Shown here in pieces: positions 44,901 through 56,394 of a DNA stretch of 64,000 bases. The notes under the pieces are model-generated. The model saw only the letters and a program-made list of their open reading frames with translations, was not told the origin of the DNA and ran no database searches. This DNA is from Hyposmocoma kahamanoa (taxonomy: Eukaryota > Arthropoda > Insecta > Lepidoptera > Cosmopterigidae), in contig NW_020653409.1 in NCBI RefSeq assembly GCF_003589595.1, positions 1,805,376 through 1,869,375 on the forward strand. Reading direction: 5' to 3'. The position numbers and the translations under genes are program-made. How positions within the stretch are numbered: the stretch's first letter is position 1; each line of letters opens with the position of its first letter.

Positions 44901-47734
44901 TTGCGTTGCAAAAAATCTGTACCGAGCTTTTGGAGTTATCGGAATAATTAAGAATAACAAATAAGGACCGTTTATAAAAATAATTAAAAAATAAAAATGA
45001 CATATTATGCATATGACTAATAGATAACCATTGCTCTTGTGTATAGCATGAAAATCCAATTAGCGTTTCATACGTACCGGGCACTGGCAGGTTGCATGGA
45101 AATGTAGATTTGTGTTATAAATGTTGTTCATAGATAATAATAGACTTATTTATAAGGTTTCCATTGGTTAAAACACTATGATGTTGCCGGTCTGCTGTAC
45201 CTTATTTATGAGTAGCAAGAAAAAGAAAATACTTTCTAGAGACGGCGGACTAAAGCACATATGTCAAAAACCAATATCATTCATTTAAATTAATATATCT
45301 ACCGATTAAACGTCGCCTACTTCTCAAACTCATATCTTAAAGCACAAAATTACTGAAATGCAAAAAATGTATTGTATATACAAATTTTGCAGGCTCATTT
45401 CTGATGTATCCAAATTAACAACCTTGATCATCATCATGTAGTGCCTCTCCACTACTGGAGGCCAGCCGTCAGCTTGGAGAATTCTTCCGTCCTGAGCCAA
45501 GCGAAACAAATGTTCAACGCTGGCAATATTCGTCCCCTTGATAATAAATAGAAAGTTTTGCCATCTCCTGAAAAATCTCTCTTTTAATGATACGAGTCTG
45601 AGAAAGTAAGACATTGATAAGTCAAATTTATTCGTTACTTCATTAGTGGCATCGTTATCAAAATTATAATTCGCTTGACATCTTCCAACATTATACACAA
45701 CACAAAAAAAATTAATTATATATTAAAAATGAAGCACTTCTTTGACTTACGTGCTTTAGTTCGCCAACCCAAATAAATCTAGGTATTTATATGTGAAAGC
45801 ACAGGTTGTATAGAAGTTAACATGTAAGAAAATATATGTATAGTTTCACTGTGTCAAAAAATTAGGCATACAAAGATCTTAAACGTGTATTATAATATTT
45901 AAAGTAAAACTAGGTGTAACGATGTGTTTTTAATAATATCATATGGGCGTGTGTTTTAATAAATCAATCATTAATTTAAACGCGGTGATAGTTATTTTGG
46001 TCAATTTAATTGTAAAATGTAAGTAAATGTCAAAATAATAAAGAGTCTGTGTTCAAGACTAACGCAAGTGGAAGGTGTAATAATGGTATGTTATTAAATA
46101 CTACTTGGTGAATGTTTCGACGTTTAGTCATAATATGGATTTGTTTGATGTTAGTAGAATGACGACACAATTTTATAGATTGCACGTGAGAGGACACGTG
46201 GGGAAAAGTCCAGGTGGGGAAAAGTCCAGGTGGCAAAAAGTTCAGGTTCAGTTTCAACCAAATCGAAAATACCCTTAAAAATACCAGGTAAAAAGTACCT
46301 AGAATAGGCGGGTGTGTATGACGAAACTAATGGAAGTGGACGAAGCGAAAGAAGTATGTAAAGAGTTGTAGCTGGTGAATGTCTATAGTATGGTAGTTGA
46401 TGATTTTTTCGACCATACCATCGGCAGATGCTGATTTTTAACATTAAAAAATCGTAAAAATGTACAGAGCTTAATTGAAAATAATTTTTGTTTTTTTTTT
46501 TAATGATTTTTGTGACATTTATTAACAAAAAATCAACCTACATGAAATCAATCAATTTGCCTATTAATTATACAGGAATTCCATGATCCATGAATGGAAT
46601 ACCAAAGGCAACTGTTTTGGCTTTCAGTCTGTTACTGGATAGATATTAAATTATTCCCGCGTGTCGTAGTATTTGGCGTTCAATACGAGGAAAAAGGAAC
46701 CTAAGCACGCGCTCAGAGAGGTGAAAATGACATTGCCCGCTGTGTGTAGTCGTGCGAAGCCGAATGCTCATAAGTGAAAGATTTGTATGAGAGCTTGCGC
46801 CGACGTCGGCGCACTCAACGGTAGGCACTTATCATATAACCTTGCGCAAGTGACGGAGCCCTGATAATGCCAAGATGCAAACATTCGCAATAAGTAGCAT
46901 CGATCAATGTGACTGGAAGTTGATGCGGACATTTTAATTTATGCGGATGGATAATATAATTTATGCGGATGTTGTTATAACCCTGGGTCCCAATTCTGCT
47001 AATTGTCTTGAAACCACTGTTTCTTGTAATTCAATTGAGAGTTCACTGAGGTTATATTGCAATTCTGATAATATTTGTTATTCCGCTAAAATGTAGTTGC
47101 AATAATGATAATATTTGTTATTCCGCTAAAATCTAGTTGCAATTATAATAATATTTGTTATTCCGCTAAAACCTAGTTGCAATAATGATATTATTTGTTA
47201 TTCCGCTAAAATCAAGTTGCAATGACAGCTGAGTCTCAATAGAGTGTCAATGGAATGGCCGTGGTGGGTTCATTCGTTCACTGAAGATCAATATTGCCTT
47301 ACTAGAACTACCATTGAAATATGCATATCGTCGTGGTATCCCCGACTATCGTGCAAATCCGCGTATGTAGTGTTGGTAAAAGCGCGTATCTGCACCAAAC
47401 CAAATTTCACAGGGGAGGAATTTAACTAATTTGTATTAAAATTTTTATTGAATTTATATTTAATTAATTTTTATGTGAAATTACTCCACTAGCTTGTTAT
47501 AATATTAATACAAAAATCGCAGCAAATAAAAATTAGCAGACTTGGGACCGTGATCTATAGTTTCTGCCTATGTATCCGTATGCCGTGGCCAAGTTATGTA
47601 AGTAAGTTCTGTATTTTACCTGGTACTCCGAGCCTGTAGGTCTTCTGAACGTACTTGAGTCCATGGACGATCTCGCGCTGCACGTAGAAGTCAATCCTTA
47701 TTCTATACTGCACCCCTTCCTTTATGGTGAATAC
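41946..47734 (-). CDS. RhoGDI: Rho GDP-dissociation inhibitor, last two exons
   Basis: Minus-strand exons 47620-47734 and 41946-42145 join in phase through a 5.5-kb GT-AG intron (G|TG codon). They encode VFTIKEGVQYRIRIDFYVQR, EIVHGLKYVQKTYRLGVP and then VDKMTHMVGSYPPKTEIQSY, followed by MARGSYSVNSLFTDDDKN and HLQWEWCFDIKKDWKE, ending in TAA. This is the immunoglobulin-like C-terminal half of RhoGDI, which holds the prenyl-binding pocket. The protein extracts Rho, Rac and Cdc42 from membranes and keeps them GDP-bound in the cytosol. Conserved GSY.P and WEW signatures are intact and the end of the protein is the normal one. The N-terminal switch-binding exons were not found up to 64000 and probably lie further upstream. 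The large intron is full of repeats. Confidence 0.93.
42240..43515. other. RhoGDI intron, no further gene
   Basis: Intronic AT-rich DNA. A GC-richer patch at 42740-42830 (GTCGTCGTCGGCATGCGTAC) follows a short AATC-rich run, but no gene is supported. Confidence 0.5.
43527..43754 (-). mobile_element. hAT-type MITE, copy 3 (228 bp, internally deleted)
   Basis: Same family as 6909-7198 but reversed and shorter. Ends CATTGACTTACA and TGTAAGTCAATG are flanked by an exact 8-bp duplication AGTTAAAT at 43519-43526 and 43755-43762. The internal deletion removes the block containing the GCGAAGCAAGC motif. Confidence 0.9.
43957..44165. repeat. Diverged tandem duplication, about 118-bp period
   Basis: Two units share ATCCG.T.ATTC.AATATAGAA.GC.ACTG and TTACATT.AA.CA..TAAGGTAAACTTT. 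A SINE-like A-box (minus strand TGGTAGCCTAATGG) follows at about 44190-44205. Confidence 0.5.
44290..44465. other. GC-rich island in RhoGDI intron, unclassified
   Basis: GCGCCGGGTTGTTCTTGGCG and GCGCCGGGATCAG stand out against AT-rich surroundings. It has CTTTGCGCC/GGCGCAAAG inverted motifs. It may be a foldback or SINE part; no RNA gene signature was recognised. Confidence 0.3.
44646..44878. mobile_element. Nested hairpin element
   Basis: Outer arms ATCTCCAATGAACA (about 44649-44662) and TGTTCATTGGAGGTAT (44860-44875) enclose an inner hairpin with perfect 22-bp arms at 44691-44712 and 44722-44743 (core GTAAACAGCCATATTTAT). The frames drawn through it on both strands are consequences of the symmetry. 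Confidence 0.6.
45330..45698 (-). CDS. Hypothetical ORF, 122 codons
   Basis: An uninterrupted minus-strand frame inside the RhoGDI intron reading ...MSYFLRLVSLKERFFRRWQ, NFLFIIKGTNIASVEHLFRL, AQDGRILQADGWPPVVERHY. It looks more protein-like than neighbouring frames, but I do not recognise a domain. It could be a nested gene, a decayed transposon ORF or chance. Confidence 0.25.
   Translation of the reverse strand: MYNVGRCQANYNFDNDATNEVTNKFDLSMSYFLRLVSLKERFFRRWQNFLFIIKGTNIASVEHLFRLAQDGRILQADGWPPVVERHYMMMIKVVNLDTSEMSLQNLYIQYIFCISVILCFKI
46195..46245. repeat. Short tandem repeat
   Basis: GTGGGGAAAAGTCCAG is repeated about three times (third unit diverged to GTGGCAAAAAGTTCAG). Confidence 0.65.
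46684..46868. repeat. Dispersed repeat, second copy
   Basis: Partner of 6098-6294, with shared ends and central ACTCAACGGTAGGCACTTAT. The terminal hairpin of the first copy is not preserved. Confidence 0.5.
47057..47223. repeat. Tandem repeat, 41-bp unit, four copies
   Basis: Units consist of TGATAATATTTGTTATTCCGC followed by TAAAATCTAGTTGCAATAA, with few substitutions. It lies in the RhoGDI intron, about 400 bp before the penultimate exon. Confidence 0.8.
47473..47520 (-). repeat. SINE family C, end fragment
   Basis: Only the shared GTGAAATTACTCCACTAGCTTGTTATAAT end is present. Confidence 0.45.
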
Positions 47735-47739
47735 CTGCA

Positions 47740-48355
47740 AATGGATATAACGAAGTTGTAGAACGATATGAATTTTTCAATATTTAATTATTAATTTTGT
47801 AATGGAGTCCTTCATCCTTTTTTATTCCAAAATCTCCAAGAGGCTGATCTTGATTAAATCCTAGGGGGATTTTCGTACTAAAAATTACAATATTCACGTC
47901 AATGGGGGATATACCTGCAAATACAATATCAAAACATTGTTGATTGCATGACCGAACTCGCTGGCCCAACGGTTTTGGGCGCTGTGCGAGAAGATTCCGG
48001 GTTTGATTCCCGTTAAACTAGTGGGGGGGAATTCGGTTGCTCTGGTACCCTTAACCAGGTAGCTGGTGTAGTTGTCTGTCTACATAGGACACTTTGCGAT
48101 TTTCAATGCAGTTGGAATGCTGTTCGTGCAGTTAAGTAATAAATAGACGTTTCCCATGTAAAGTATAATAAATGTATTATTAATTAGTATTACAAGGAAG
48201 TACAAAGTTAAAGTCGAAATACTTCTTCACAAGCGTTTTAAAACCAAGACGGCTCTACTTCGTTTTAAAGCTAATAAAACTAATTTCATGTATAAAAGCT
48301 TTTTTTTTTAGAGAGCGCCGAAAATTCACAACAATATACCTAATACCTAATAAAC
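47740..48355. other. No supported exon; upstream RhoGDI intron
   Basis: The region beyond the RhoGDI exon at 47734 was checked on the minus strand for the expected preceding exon and none was found. The 61-codon frame at 47784-47969 has no family resemblance. Confidence 0.45.
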
Positions 48356-48361
48356 CTAAAC

Positions 48362-48723
48362 CAGGGTTGTTGCTGATGCAGGTTTTCACACATCAGCGGA
48401 TGCCGATTTTACGTATTTGAAAAAAAAAAACGTGAAAAATGTACATCATTACTGAATCTATCTACATGAAAAAGTTGTCTATTTTCTTTGACATTTTAAT
48501 AAAATATTATATCAATGATTTGTGAAATAAAACCAACAGCAGAGATGCTTTTACGGCTTACAGTCGTTTTCTGGAAGGTTTGTAAATTATTCCAGCAAGC
48601 CTTTTAGGACATATCACAACTCAAACATCCGCAACGAATATCAGCATCGATATATGGGGATCCTGATGCGGATATTTTAATTTATACAGATTATCCGCTG
48701 ATGCTGATATTCGCAACAACCCT
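48362..48723. mobile_element. MITE with CAGGGTTGTTGC ends
   Basis: Ends CAGGGTTGTTGC and GCAACAACCCTG are exact inverted repeats, with further inner complementarity (GCATCAGCGGAT against ATCCGCTGATGC-like). CAGGG ends suggest hAT, but the 8-bp flanks (ACCTAAAC and CTACACAC) do not match well. A related end appears at about 46960-46985. The long minus-strand frame through it is not a gene. Confidence 0.7.
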
Positions 48724-49154
48724 GCTACACACCCACAGAAATGTAAATGTAATACAGATTTTAAAGTACTACAGTTCTTGAAAAAAAAAAGAATATTTTT
48801 AAACTGAATAAAGGAATCATTTGCAGGCAACAAAAAACGGAATTTTGAATTATATATAGATACCACGAGCATCATCGAAATAAAGATAAACAGATGTTCT
48901 AAATAAAGCTTACAACAGATGGTGCGATGAGCATATCGATTAGAATACGTTGAATGGCTTTTGTTTGCAATTGAATTTACAGCTACGTGTGAATGATTTG
49001 TTGATATTATTATCTCAAAAGTTCCATGTAATATATTGAATGGCAACTTGTTTCGTATATAAATGATCAGTGATCGAAATAAGAAAAATATATTTATACA
49101 CGAAGTCCTTTGAATATCACAATGTTTTACTATCATGATATTCAATTCTTTTTT

Positions 49155-49265
49155 GTGAAATTAATCCTCTAGTTTGGTAAAATTATTAATACCAAGACCG
49201 AACACTATTTCCATCGGGCGGGATTCGAACCAGCATACCAGGCCGAAAGTATGTTTAACTAAACT
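49155..49265 (-). repeat. SINE family C copy
   Basis: Begins GTGAAATTAATCCTCTAG. The minus strand has a perfect B box GGTTCGAATCC at the far end. Confidence 0.6.
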
Positions 49266-49269
49266 TCTA

Positions 49270-51930
49270 AGATAATGCACATAGAGTGAATAATACCTAC
49301 CTCTGAAGTTCCGGTATTCCGGTAGTAATTAGGAATTAATCTACTAAAGTAGTGTGTGTGTAGTGTTGCGTTTTGTTTTTAATTATTTCGAGGATTTCAA
49401 ATAGTATAATACATTCCTATGAATTTCCGGTACTATTGCATTATAATTTATTCTGTACATTATAATATATATGTTAACTAGGGATTACTTTACGACGGTA
49501 CTTTAGAAGAAAAGTTTAGTAATTGGTGCTAATTGTATTTTGTTCTGATTTTTTAAAATTTTGGTGATTTCAGAGGGAGGTATTATACACTCTACGTATC
49601 GATGTATAAGGGCCAAAGCGCAAAATCACAATTTTACAGGAGAGCCTTCCAAACTATCAATCTGGTGTATTTTCAAGAATTCCTTGTATTTCGAGGTTTC
49701 CTTGAATATGTTTGATTTTGTTCTAACGCTACTTTATAGATTATAATGAAATGAAGCATTTCCCACAAAAAAAGTGAAAATGATCAAATGGTTAGTTTGG
49801 CTCTTATACTTAGGACACATCGATATACTCCATTTCGATCTGGATAATGGTAGCAGTTCAATAGGAAAGTACTTCCAAGACTTTAATGGAAGGACGCTAG
49901 GCCCGTAACAACTCTTATCACTCAACAACACTCAACGTGTTGCACAGTCAACTACCTAGCTGTAGCTAGCTGGCTATACATGAGTGGTCAGGGAATGCTG
50001 TACTATCACTAACAACCCTAGTTGCCTACCTAACAGCCTAGCCCTAACCATACGCTACGGAATATATACTTATATAAATAGTAGGGGAAGCCTGTCACCG
50101 TGCGACCTAAGGCAACAGACGGAAAGGGGGGAGGATAAGGGTGTTTTAGGAAATGGTTTTCTCACTGCCAGTCTCACAGACTCACAAGACTGATCAGATA
50201 AGCTAACGGCTAAAGGTGTCTTGGCCGCAGTTAGAGGATGCTGTAGTCAGGAGTGCTCCGTTGTCAATAAGACAGCGTTGATGTCTGAATTCAAAGAGCA
50301 AAATCCAGACAAGTGTCAAGTGAGTATTTTAAATACCAAAAACGTTCGATTGATTTTTCGTCACTAAACCTTCCTTATGTGTATTATTGTTTGTATCAAT
50401 AGAAAATTCCGTGAACAAAAAACTTGAAGTTGTTCCTATCTGTTTTACGAAATCATTCTCGGGTTACTGTTCACTGCCTAATTTCCGTGGCAATTTTTAT
50501 TGTTTAAATATTCAAATAATATATTACAGTGAAATTTTAATAAAATTTTACGACATTACACTCGAATACTAAATAACATTACACGGTAACATCCTCGAAT
50601 ATTTAAAAATTGCCACATAAATTAGGCAGTAATCACTAGAATGCCCGGCGAACATATCAGAGCCTACAGTGAAAAAGGAAATAACTCAAAATTTCAGGAG
50701 AGGCAAGAAAGCACGCTTTTATTGATTATTGGTCGTTCGCATTTATTATTAATACTTTTATGATTTCTAGCTTTAGGTATACATCTAAGCTTTCGTTTGA
50801 TAGGTATTAGTAAAATATTGTCATATTTTCTATATTTTTTTAAGCTATTTTCCAGTGGCGTCCTTGTTTATGAGCGCGTAACGGTAAGAACTCGACTTAT
50901 GTTAACAAACTTTAAAACATAAAACGACTTACTCCCTTAACTGCGACTGTTCTGTGGATTAACAATACTTATGATGCTAACCACATTGATAAAAGACATA
51001 AAATCGTTAAAGGAACAAAACGACAAGTTTTCTGTTACGAACTATTAACCAATAGCAACACGGTGTAGTCGCGGGTATGACCAATCGTGTACAGTGGAAC
51101 AAACTCAGTTATACCTTTATGTGTGTACAATGTGGAATAAGTCAATAGTCGCTTTTAGTCCTACTTTCCCCCCGTGATTATGGAACAATGCGAAAAGTGT
51201 CGTTATGTAAAAACGTATATGTAGTTATTCGTTAAATTAGCAGGTATTTTTTGAGTTGAGAGCACTTGTACCTTTGGACTCAAAATGCCCGATAACTAAA
51301 ATCAGGCCTTTAGAAACTATGCCCTTAGTACAATAAAGAAAACGATGTTAGGAGACTACTAGAGAAACGTCCTTTTGATGTATTATGTAATCGGATACGC
51401 TGAAGCCAATGGTGCTATAAAAACAAAAGGGCATAACTCGTCTTATTCCGTTTTACATTGGAGGCACTGATATTTAGGTCGGGATTTTTTTTACTTCTGT
51501 AAATAATTTTAGGTGGCAACGTATAATAAACATTGGGGCTCACAAAAACGCCTACCGAACTTTATCTCATATAATGTGATCTAAATTCGTAGTAATTAAG
51601 ACGCTATAGGTTTTAGATATATAATCAAACGAAGACGTGTTAAAAAAGGTAGACAGTAGAAAACAAAAGAGTGAAAACGTTTGGACATCTGTTACGTAAT
51701 GACGAATGCATAAAAGTTATAATCGAATGGAAGATAAAACGAAAGGAGGTGAAGGCCAAGAATAGCATACAGCACCATATCTTCTACTGAGTTTTGATTA
51801 CAGCGCCTTCCTACCCATCCTTTTGGTTAAACGGGAAAGAAACGAAATAAAACAATTTATTTGAGACAGTTCCAAGTCCATATGGTGTTAGTAGATACTT
51901 ACAACTATGTTTGTAGAAAGCAAAATGTTC
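49270..51930. other. No supported gene
   Basis: Scattered short frames only. A block at 49950-50280 has CTAG-rich and GC-richer sequence (AGCCTAGCCCTAACC, GACGGAAAGGGGGGAGG) that looks like a retroelement non-coding part, but I could not classify it. Confidence 0.45.
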
Positions 51931-51935
51931 ATTTA

Positions 51936-52097
51936 GGAAATGAAACTATTTTTCCGGATTTAAATAGCGTATATTTGTTTTTTCAAACAAACCGACGTTT
52001 CAACCGTGACCATGGGACCTGTAAAGGGCCAGAAACGTCGGTTTGTTTGAAAAAACAAATATACGCGATTTAAATCCGGAAAAATACTTTCATTTCC
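51936..52097. mobile_element. TA-flanked foldback MITE, 162 bp
   Basis: Long inverted repeats begin GGAAATGAAA and end TTTCATTTCC, with inner arms matching through ATATTTGTTTTTTCAAACAA and CCGACGTTTC. Each end is flanked by TA (51934-51935 and 52098-52099), as for Tc1/mariner-type MITEs. Only about 40 bp in the middle is unpaired. Frames on both strands across it are mirror artefacts. Confidence 0.85.
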
Positions 52098-52460
52098 TAT
52101 GTGTAACAATCGCAAAAACCTAACAACTCGAAAATTTTCATTTCCATGAACAAGGATGGTCATCCAATATTTAAGGACTGGGCTATCCATCCTCTCTGCT
52201 TCCACCTTAAGACTGTTGGTGCTGCCTCTCACTCTGGCCAACAGGGATGCCACTCTCTTGCGAACGACTGTCTGAAAACTATCAATTCTAGCCTAGAGGC
52301 AGCCCCAACAGTCCCCTGAATTGAATTGGACACGCATGTATGCTTTTTAGTGTAATTGCTCCATAGGTTGCACGTGTATAGGGTCTGGCAATATGTTTGA
52401 AAAGGGTGATTTTTAAACTGGTATGAGCACAGCATGTTACACCTTACCGCCAGCGCCCTG

Positions 52461-52490
52461 CGTTCCCTCTCTTCACCTGGAGAGGGAACG
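52461..52490. other. Perfect 11-bp hairpin
   Basis: CGTTCCCTCTC, loop TTCACCTG, GAGAGGGAACG. No T-tract or gene end is adjacent, so a terminator role is not implied. Confidence 0.6.
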
Positions 52491-53074
52491 TCTGTTAAAT
52501 TTCCCGTGACTCAGTGACCCCGATATTATGATACAGATATTTGAACTTAGAAAGACACTATTACCCGTGCAAGATGCTTACACAGGGACCTTGTCAATAG
52601 GATCCTAGGGATCTAAGCTCGTTCTCTGTCCGACATCCATCCGGAATAAATACTGTCCAATAAATAATACTCGACCAAATAAATCAAAACACAAAGTCAA
52701 GTATAAAGCTTCAGAACGGGGGTAGACCCATTGACCCCAGATCCGCCCGTCGACACAGACTTTATCTGGTTCTCAAAAGGCCTAAGTACCTTAGGTGAAC
52801 ACCCGCAGGTGCACGTACAGTACCCTCCCTATGGTCCAGATAGGTACCGGAGCTGACTTGTCCACGACCCTTTGTGCATTGCACAACTAGAGGTTGCCAA
52901 CGCAAAGCTGTTGACTCTAAGAATAGCATACAGTGGTACAAATGAAGGAAAACGTCTACGAGAGAAGTAGTGCCAGCCGAGATTCTCCAGGAATCTTAGC
53001 ATTCTCTTGGATTTGCAGACTTGTGAGAACGACCTCAGCACTCTGTGGTATTTTACCTTTATTTTTTTTATAGT

Positions 53075-53338
53075 AGTGAAAGATTTTGTCCAGGGGAGTA
53101 CGAACACTTTACCTATGTCTGCCGCCAAGCAGTGATGTGACCGATTCTGCACTTAGGTTTTGCAAGGTGGAGGTGCTAATGAAATTGTAGGCATATGGAA
53201 CTTTTCAATTTGTGTATCGGAGTGGCGGGCGCAATGGCAGTGCCCCAAAGATCTTTGCATTTTGAGGCTCTAAGCGGCACTGCAACTGTTATGGACAGAC
53301 GTGTTGGTTACCACCAGGCGCACAACTCGATCATAAAG
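53075..53338 (+). repeat. Family A repeat copy
   Basis: Contains GTGAAAGATTTTGTCCAGG, TCTGCCGCCAAGCAGTGATG and AAGCGGCACTGCAACTGTTA, and ends at CATAAAG. The next base pairs start the double hairpin at 53339. Confidence 0.68.
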
Positions 53339-53386
53339 AAAAAACCTGTATAAATATACAGGTTTTTTCATCGCCAAATGGCGATG
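53339..53386. other. Two abutting perfect hairpins with identical loops
   Basis: The first has 13-bp arms, AAAAAACCTGTAT and its complement, around loop AAAT (53339-53368). The second has arms CATCGCC and GGCGATG around the same loop AAAT (53369-53386), with no spacer between them. Confidence 0.75.
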
Positions 53387-53579
53387 ACGGAGATATCATG
53401 GAACCTTAAACTTGGTCTAAAAGAAAAACTGAAGTTAGAAACCTCACTAGTCGTGTTAATATAAACGTGTGACGTCACCATGAATAGCAAACGGTCTACA
53501 ATGCACAGCAGGTACAGGAAACGGATCATGTATACAAACTGCTACATTTTGTAAAGGTCGTTAATGTCTTAAAAACAAT

Positions 53580-53837
53580 TTGGACAATTTTATCAACACG
53601 GCGACACATCGTTCTATGACGTACATCATTTATCTAAAAGATTTATCTGTAGTTTGTTTGGACTGCAAAAATATGTTGGTAGCACTGCAAAATTACATCA
53701 AACCGTGGGGTAACGTTGCTATTGGACATTTGCCAGTGGAATCTAATTACGAGCATGAACTATGGAAGCACCTGTCACAGACTTATGATTCGGGAATGAC
53801 CACACTTTGGCAGTTCATCTTGGGAAGTCGTTTATGA
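53580..53837 (+). CDS. Hypothetical ORF, 85 codons
   Basis: A frame reading SMTYIIYLKDLSVVCLDCKN, MLVALQNYIKPWGNVAIGHL, PVESNYEHELWKHLSQTYDS. After its TGA the same frame stays open for 22 more codons (DGTPRYFRMGYGKAAKGRMRY). I recognise no family. It may be a decayed exon or retroelement piece. Confidence 0.22.
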   Translation: MDNFINTATHRSMTYIIYLKDLSVVCLDCKNMLVALQNYIKPWGNVAIGHLPVESNYEHELWKHLSQTYDSGMTTLWQFILGSRL

Positions 53838-54179
53838 GATGGTACTCCCCGATACTTTCGAATGGGATATGGTAAAGCAGCTAAAGGGCGAATGAGATAT
53901 TAAATCACAGGAACATTAGTGATCTCACATGGACACTTTCACTAGATTCGACAATCACACTCATTAGGAATTACACAATGGCTCGAAACTAAGTCTTATG
54001 AGGAGATTGACCAATTATTATTACAAGTTTGAAATATATAAATAAATAAATCGAAATTTTATTCACATATATGTTTATATAAACTTATAATACAACTGTT
54101 ATTTTAGTAAGTTCTTATATATGAGACAAGCAATTGAAATGATACTATTTAACATGGTATGACAATGCATAATTTTGGA

Positions 54180-54320
54180 TATTGTTCGTATTACGGGTGG
54201 ATGACACACATGTACACAAGTTTAATATCATTGCATGTACACATTCACACATTCCACACAATTACACACTGACAGACACATATACACATACTTGCACTCA
54301 CACACATTAACACTTAGTTT
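54180..54320. repeat. CA-rich low-complexity stretch
   Basis: Imperfect ACACA/CACACATT repeats, a decayed microsatellite. Confidence 0.6.
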
Positions 54321-55207
54321 AATCTATTTTTAGTCTGAAAAGTTAAAAATTACTGTAATGAGTGAAATTTGTATTAGTTGTAACACCAGTTATAGTGGAT
54401 TTTAAGGTAGTCTGTTTCACCATCTTAAAATAATATAAGATCAAGATTACTACCTATTAATATTATAGAAGAGCGATGTTTCCTAACCATAGATATAGAA
54501 AAAAAGGGGAAATATGTAATGACGCTATGTAAGATCGGAACCGATGTCGCCACTTTTTAGCTTGTGTGTAATTCAAACTACGCTATATTATGGTAGTAAA
54601 AGTAAGTAGTTATGGTAGTAACCATAACTTAAAGATTTTGGTTGAGTAGGGCTTAAAACATGAAAACGACGTAACACAATTTTAAAATTTAACAAAATTA
54701 AACTTTCAGTCACTTGAGTATGAGTCATATTAGAATACTTCAGTATTTTTTTCATCTTGGTTCAGCCATTCGAGACCAGGTGGCGTTTTAGTAAAAATGC
54801 TACTAGTATATAATAGCTAACTATTACACATTAGGTGGCGCTAAAACTCATTTATAGTTACACTAAGAACCCATGGAGCGGTTTTCACCCGCGTCTGCGG
54901 GGGGACCGCAGCATCTGTAGAGTGTAATAGTTAAGTATGTAAAATTAGTAGCACATTTCACGGCGCGTTTTACGCCTGTAGTGGTGACGGTTGACAGTGG
55001 TATTTTGAACTCATTAGAAAAACTTAAAAATTAAAAATACTCTACGTTTAATCTACAAGTATAATGGAATTTAAATATCTAATACAATAATACACATACT
55101 TGTTGCTTGAAGAAAACTTCAAGCAACAGCAACAAACAAATTGACATGAAATTGAAACGGTTGTCCGAAATATGAGTTGTGTTAAAGTTACTCGAAATAA
55201 AATGTTT

Positions 55208-55231
55208 AGTAATAATAATAATAATAATAAA
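55208..55231. repeat. TAA microsatellite
   Basis: Uninterrupted run of about seven AAT/TAA units. Confidence 0.8.
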
Positions 55232-55544
55232 ATAAGGAAAATCAATTTAACGTGAATGCTTTTCGCTTTTCGATATTTTATGGGCTTTAATTACAAAAAT
55301 CATAGTAAGAAATTCAAGCATTTCAGATGTGATGCCGTCTGTACTTTGGTTCGGAACGTAATAGAAGCAAATTTTGTAACCATGGCATACTGAACGTCAT
55401 GTCTATTGTGTAACGTACAAACTAATAACGAGCTGAAAAACAGGTCGCGCAGTCTCGGGAATTCCTACAGCTACCGTATCGTATCTAGTTTGTTATTATA
55501 TTAATTTAGACTTCTCGTAGGACCGGTTTTGATTTCATAACACT

Positions 55545-55742
55545 ATGGAACAGGGAAGACTTTCGCGCAAAATGTATAACATAGATTTTGAACAGTTGGG
55601 TCAAGTATCAGCAGTCAAGTGTCCATTAAGAAGAGATTTAGTCAATTTAGATTTCTGTGTTTATATTACATTAAAACAAGAAATGGAAAATGCGAAAAAA
55701 AAAGCAAAAATGAAAAAGTACAGTAAAATCATGCATCAATAA
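55545..55742 (+). CDS. Hypothetical ORF, 65 codons
   Basis: MEQGRLSRKMYNIDFEQLGQ... followed by a Lys-rich end (MENAKKKAKMKKYSKI). No family recognised, no splice support. It could belong with the candidate exon at 58845 but nothing links them directly. Confidence 0.2.
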   Translation: MEQGRLSRKMYNIDFEQLGQVSAVKCPLRRDLVNLDFCVYITLKQEMENAKKKAKMKKYSKIMHQ

Positions 55743-56394
55743 TTCAAAAGACAGTGGGCAGTGAGCCAAGAACCTATGCTCTAAGGGCTCACTATTACGT
55801 TCTTTAAGAGATCTGATAAGTTTGTTCCTTAAAACAATATGGAGGTTTACTAAAACACAAAGAAAATTTCCAATTTACAAATTTACAATTTTTTAATTTA
55901 CAATACAACATGAAATGCTTAATCGAACTGTGTCAATAGCTTTTTCCGTCGAATTTGTAAATTATTCTATTAGTGGTGAAGTATGCACCCTTCAAGCAAT
56001 ATACGCCTTGCAGGAGTATAGTGGAACCCTTGACATGAGCTATAATAAACTCATCCATCATAGGAAACTGTGTTTGCGGAAACTGTCAGAGAAGAAATTT
56101 AAAAACTATATTTAAAATGCGCTGTTAAATAAGAGACATACAGTGTTACTGATTATATTCAGGATAAAGATGCTTGGAATTCATCTCCAGCGTTCACTTG
56201 ACGTACCTATTTAATTACATTGTACTTTAGTTACGTAGCAGTAACTGTAAATACAATGTCTAAGTGTAAAATTATTTTATTTTTTATTTAATTTTAACAA
56301 AAACAATGAGTGATTGTTGTTGTAATTGTAATCAATTTGACAATTTCAAGTGTAATTTGTTTACCTATGAAATAAAAATATTTTGAGTTTGGGT

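Noticed and set aside
48621..49145. 174-codon minus-strand open frame, the longest unassigned one
   Set aside because: It starts in a MITE and runs through AT-rich DNA with biased low-complexity composition (Phe, Ile, Asn, His, Ser). No motif, splice site or polyadenylation support.
51861..52253. Two similar open frames on opposite strands sharing a protein segment
   Set aside because: They are mirror translations of the inverted repeat at 51936-52097, not related genes.
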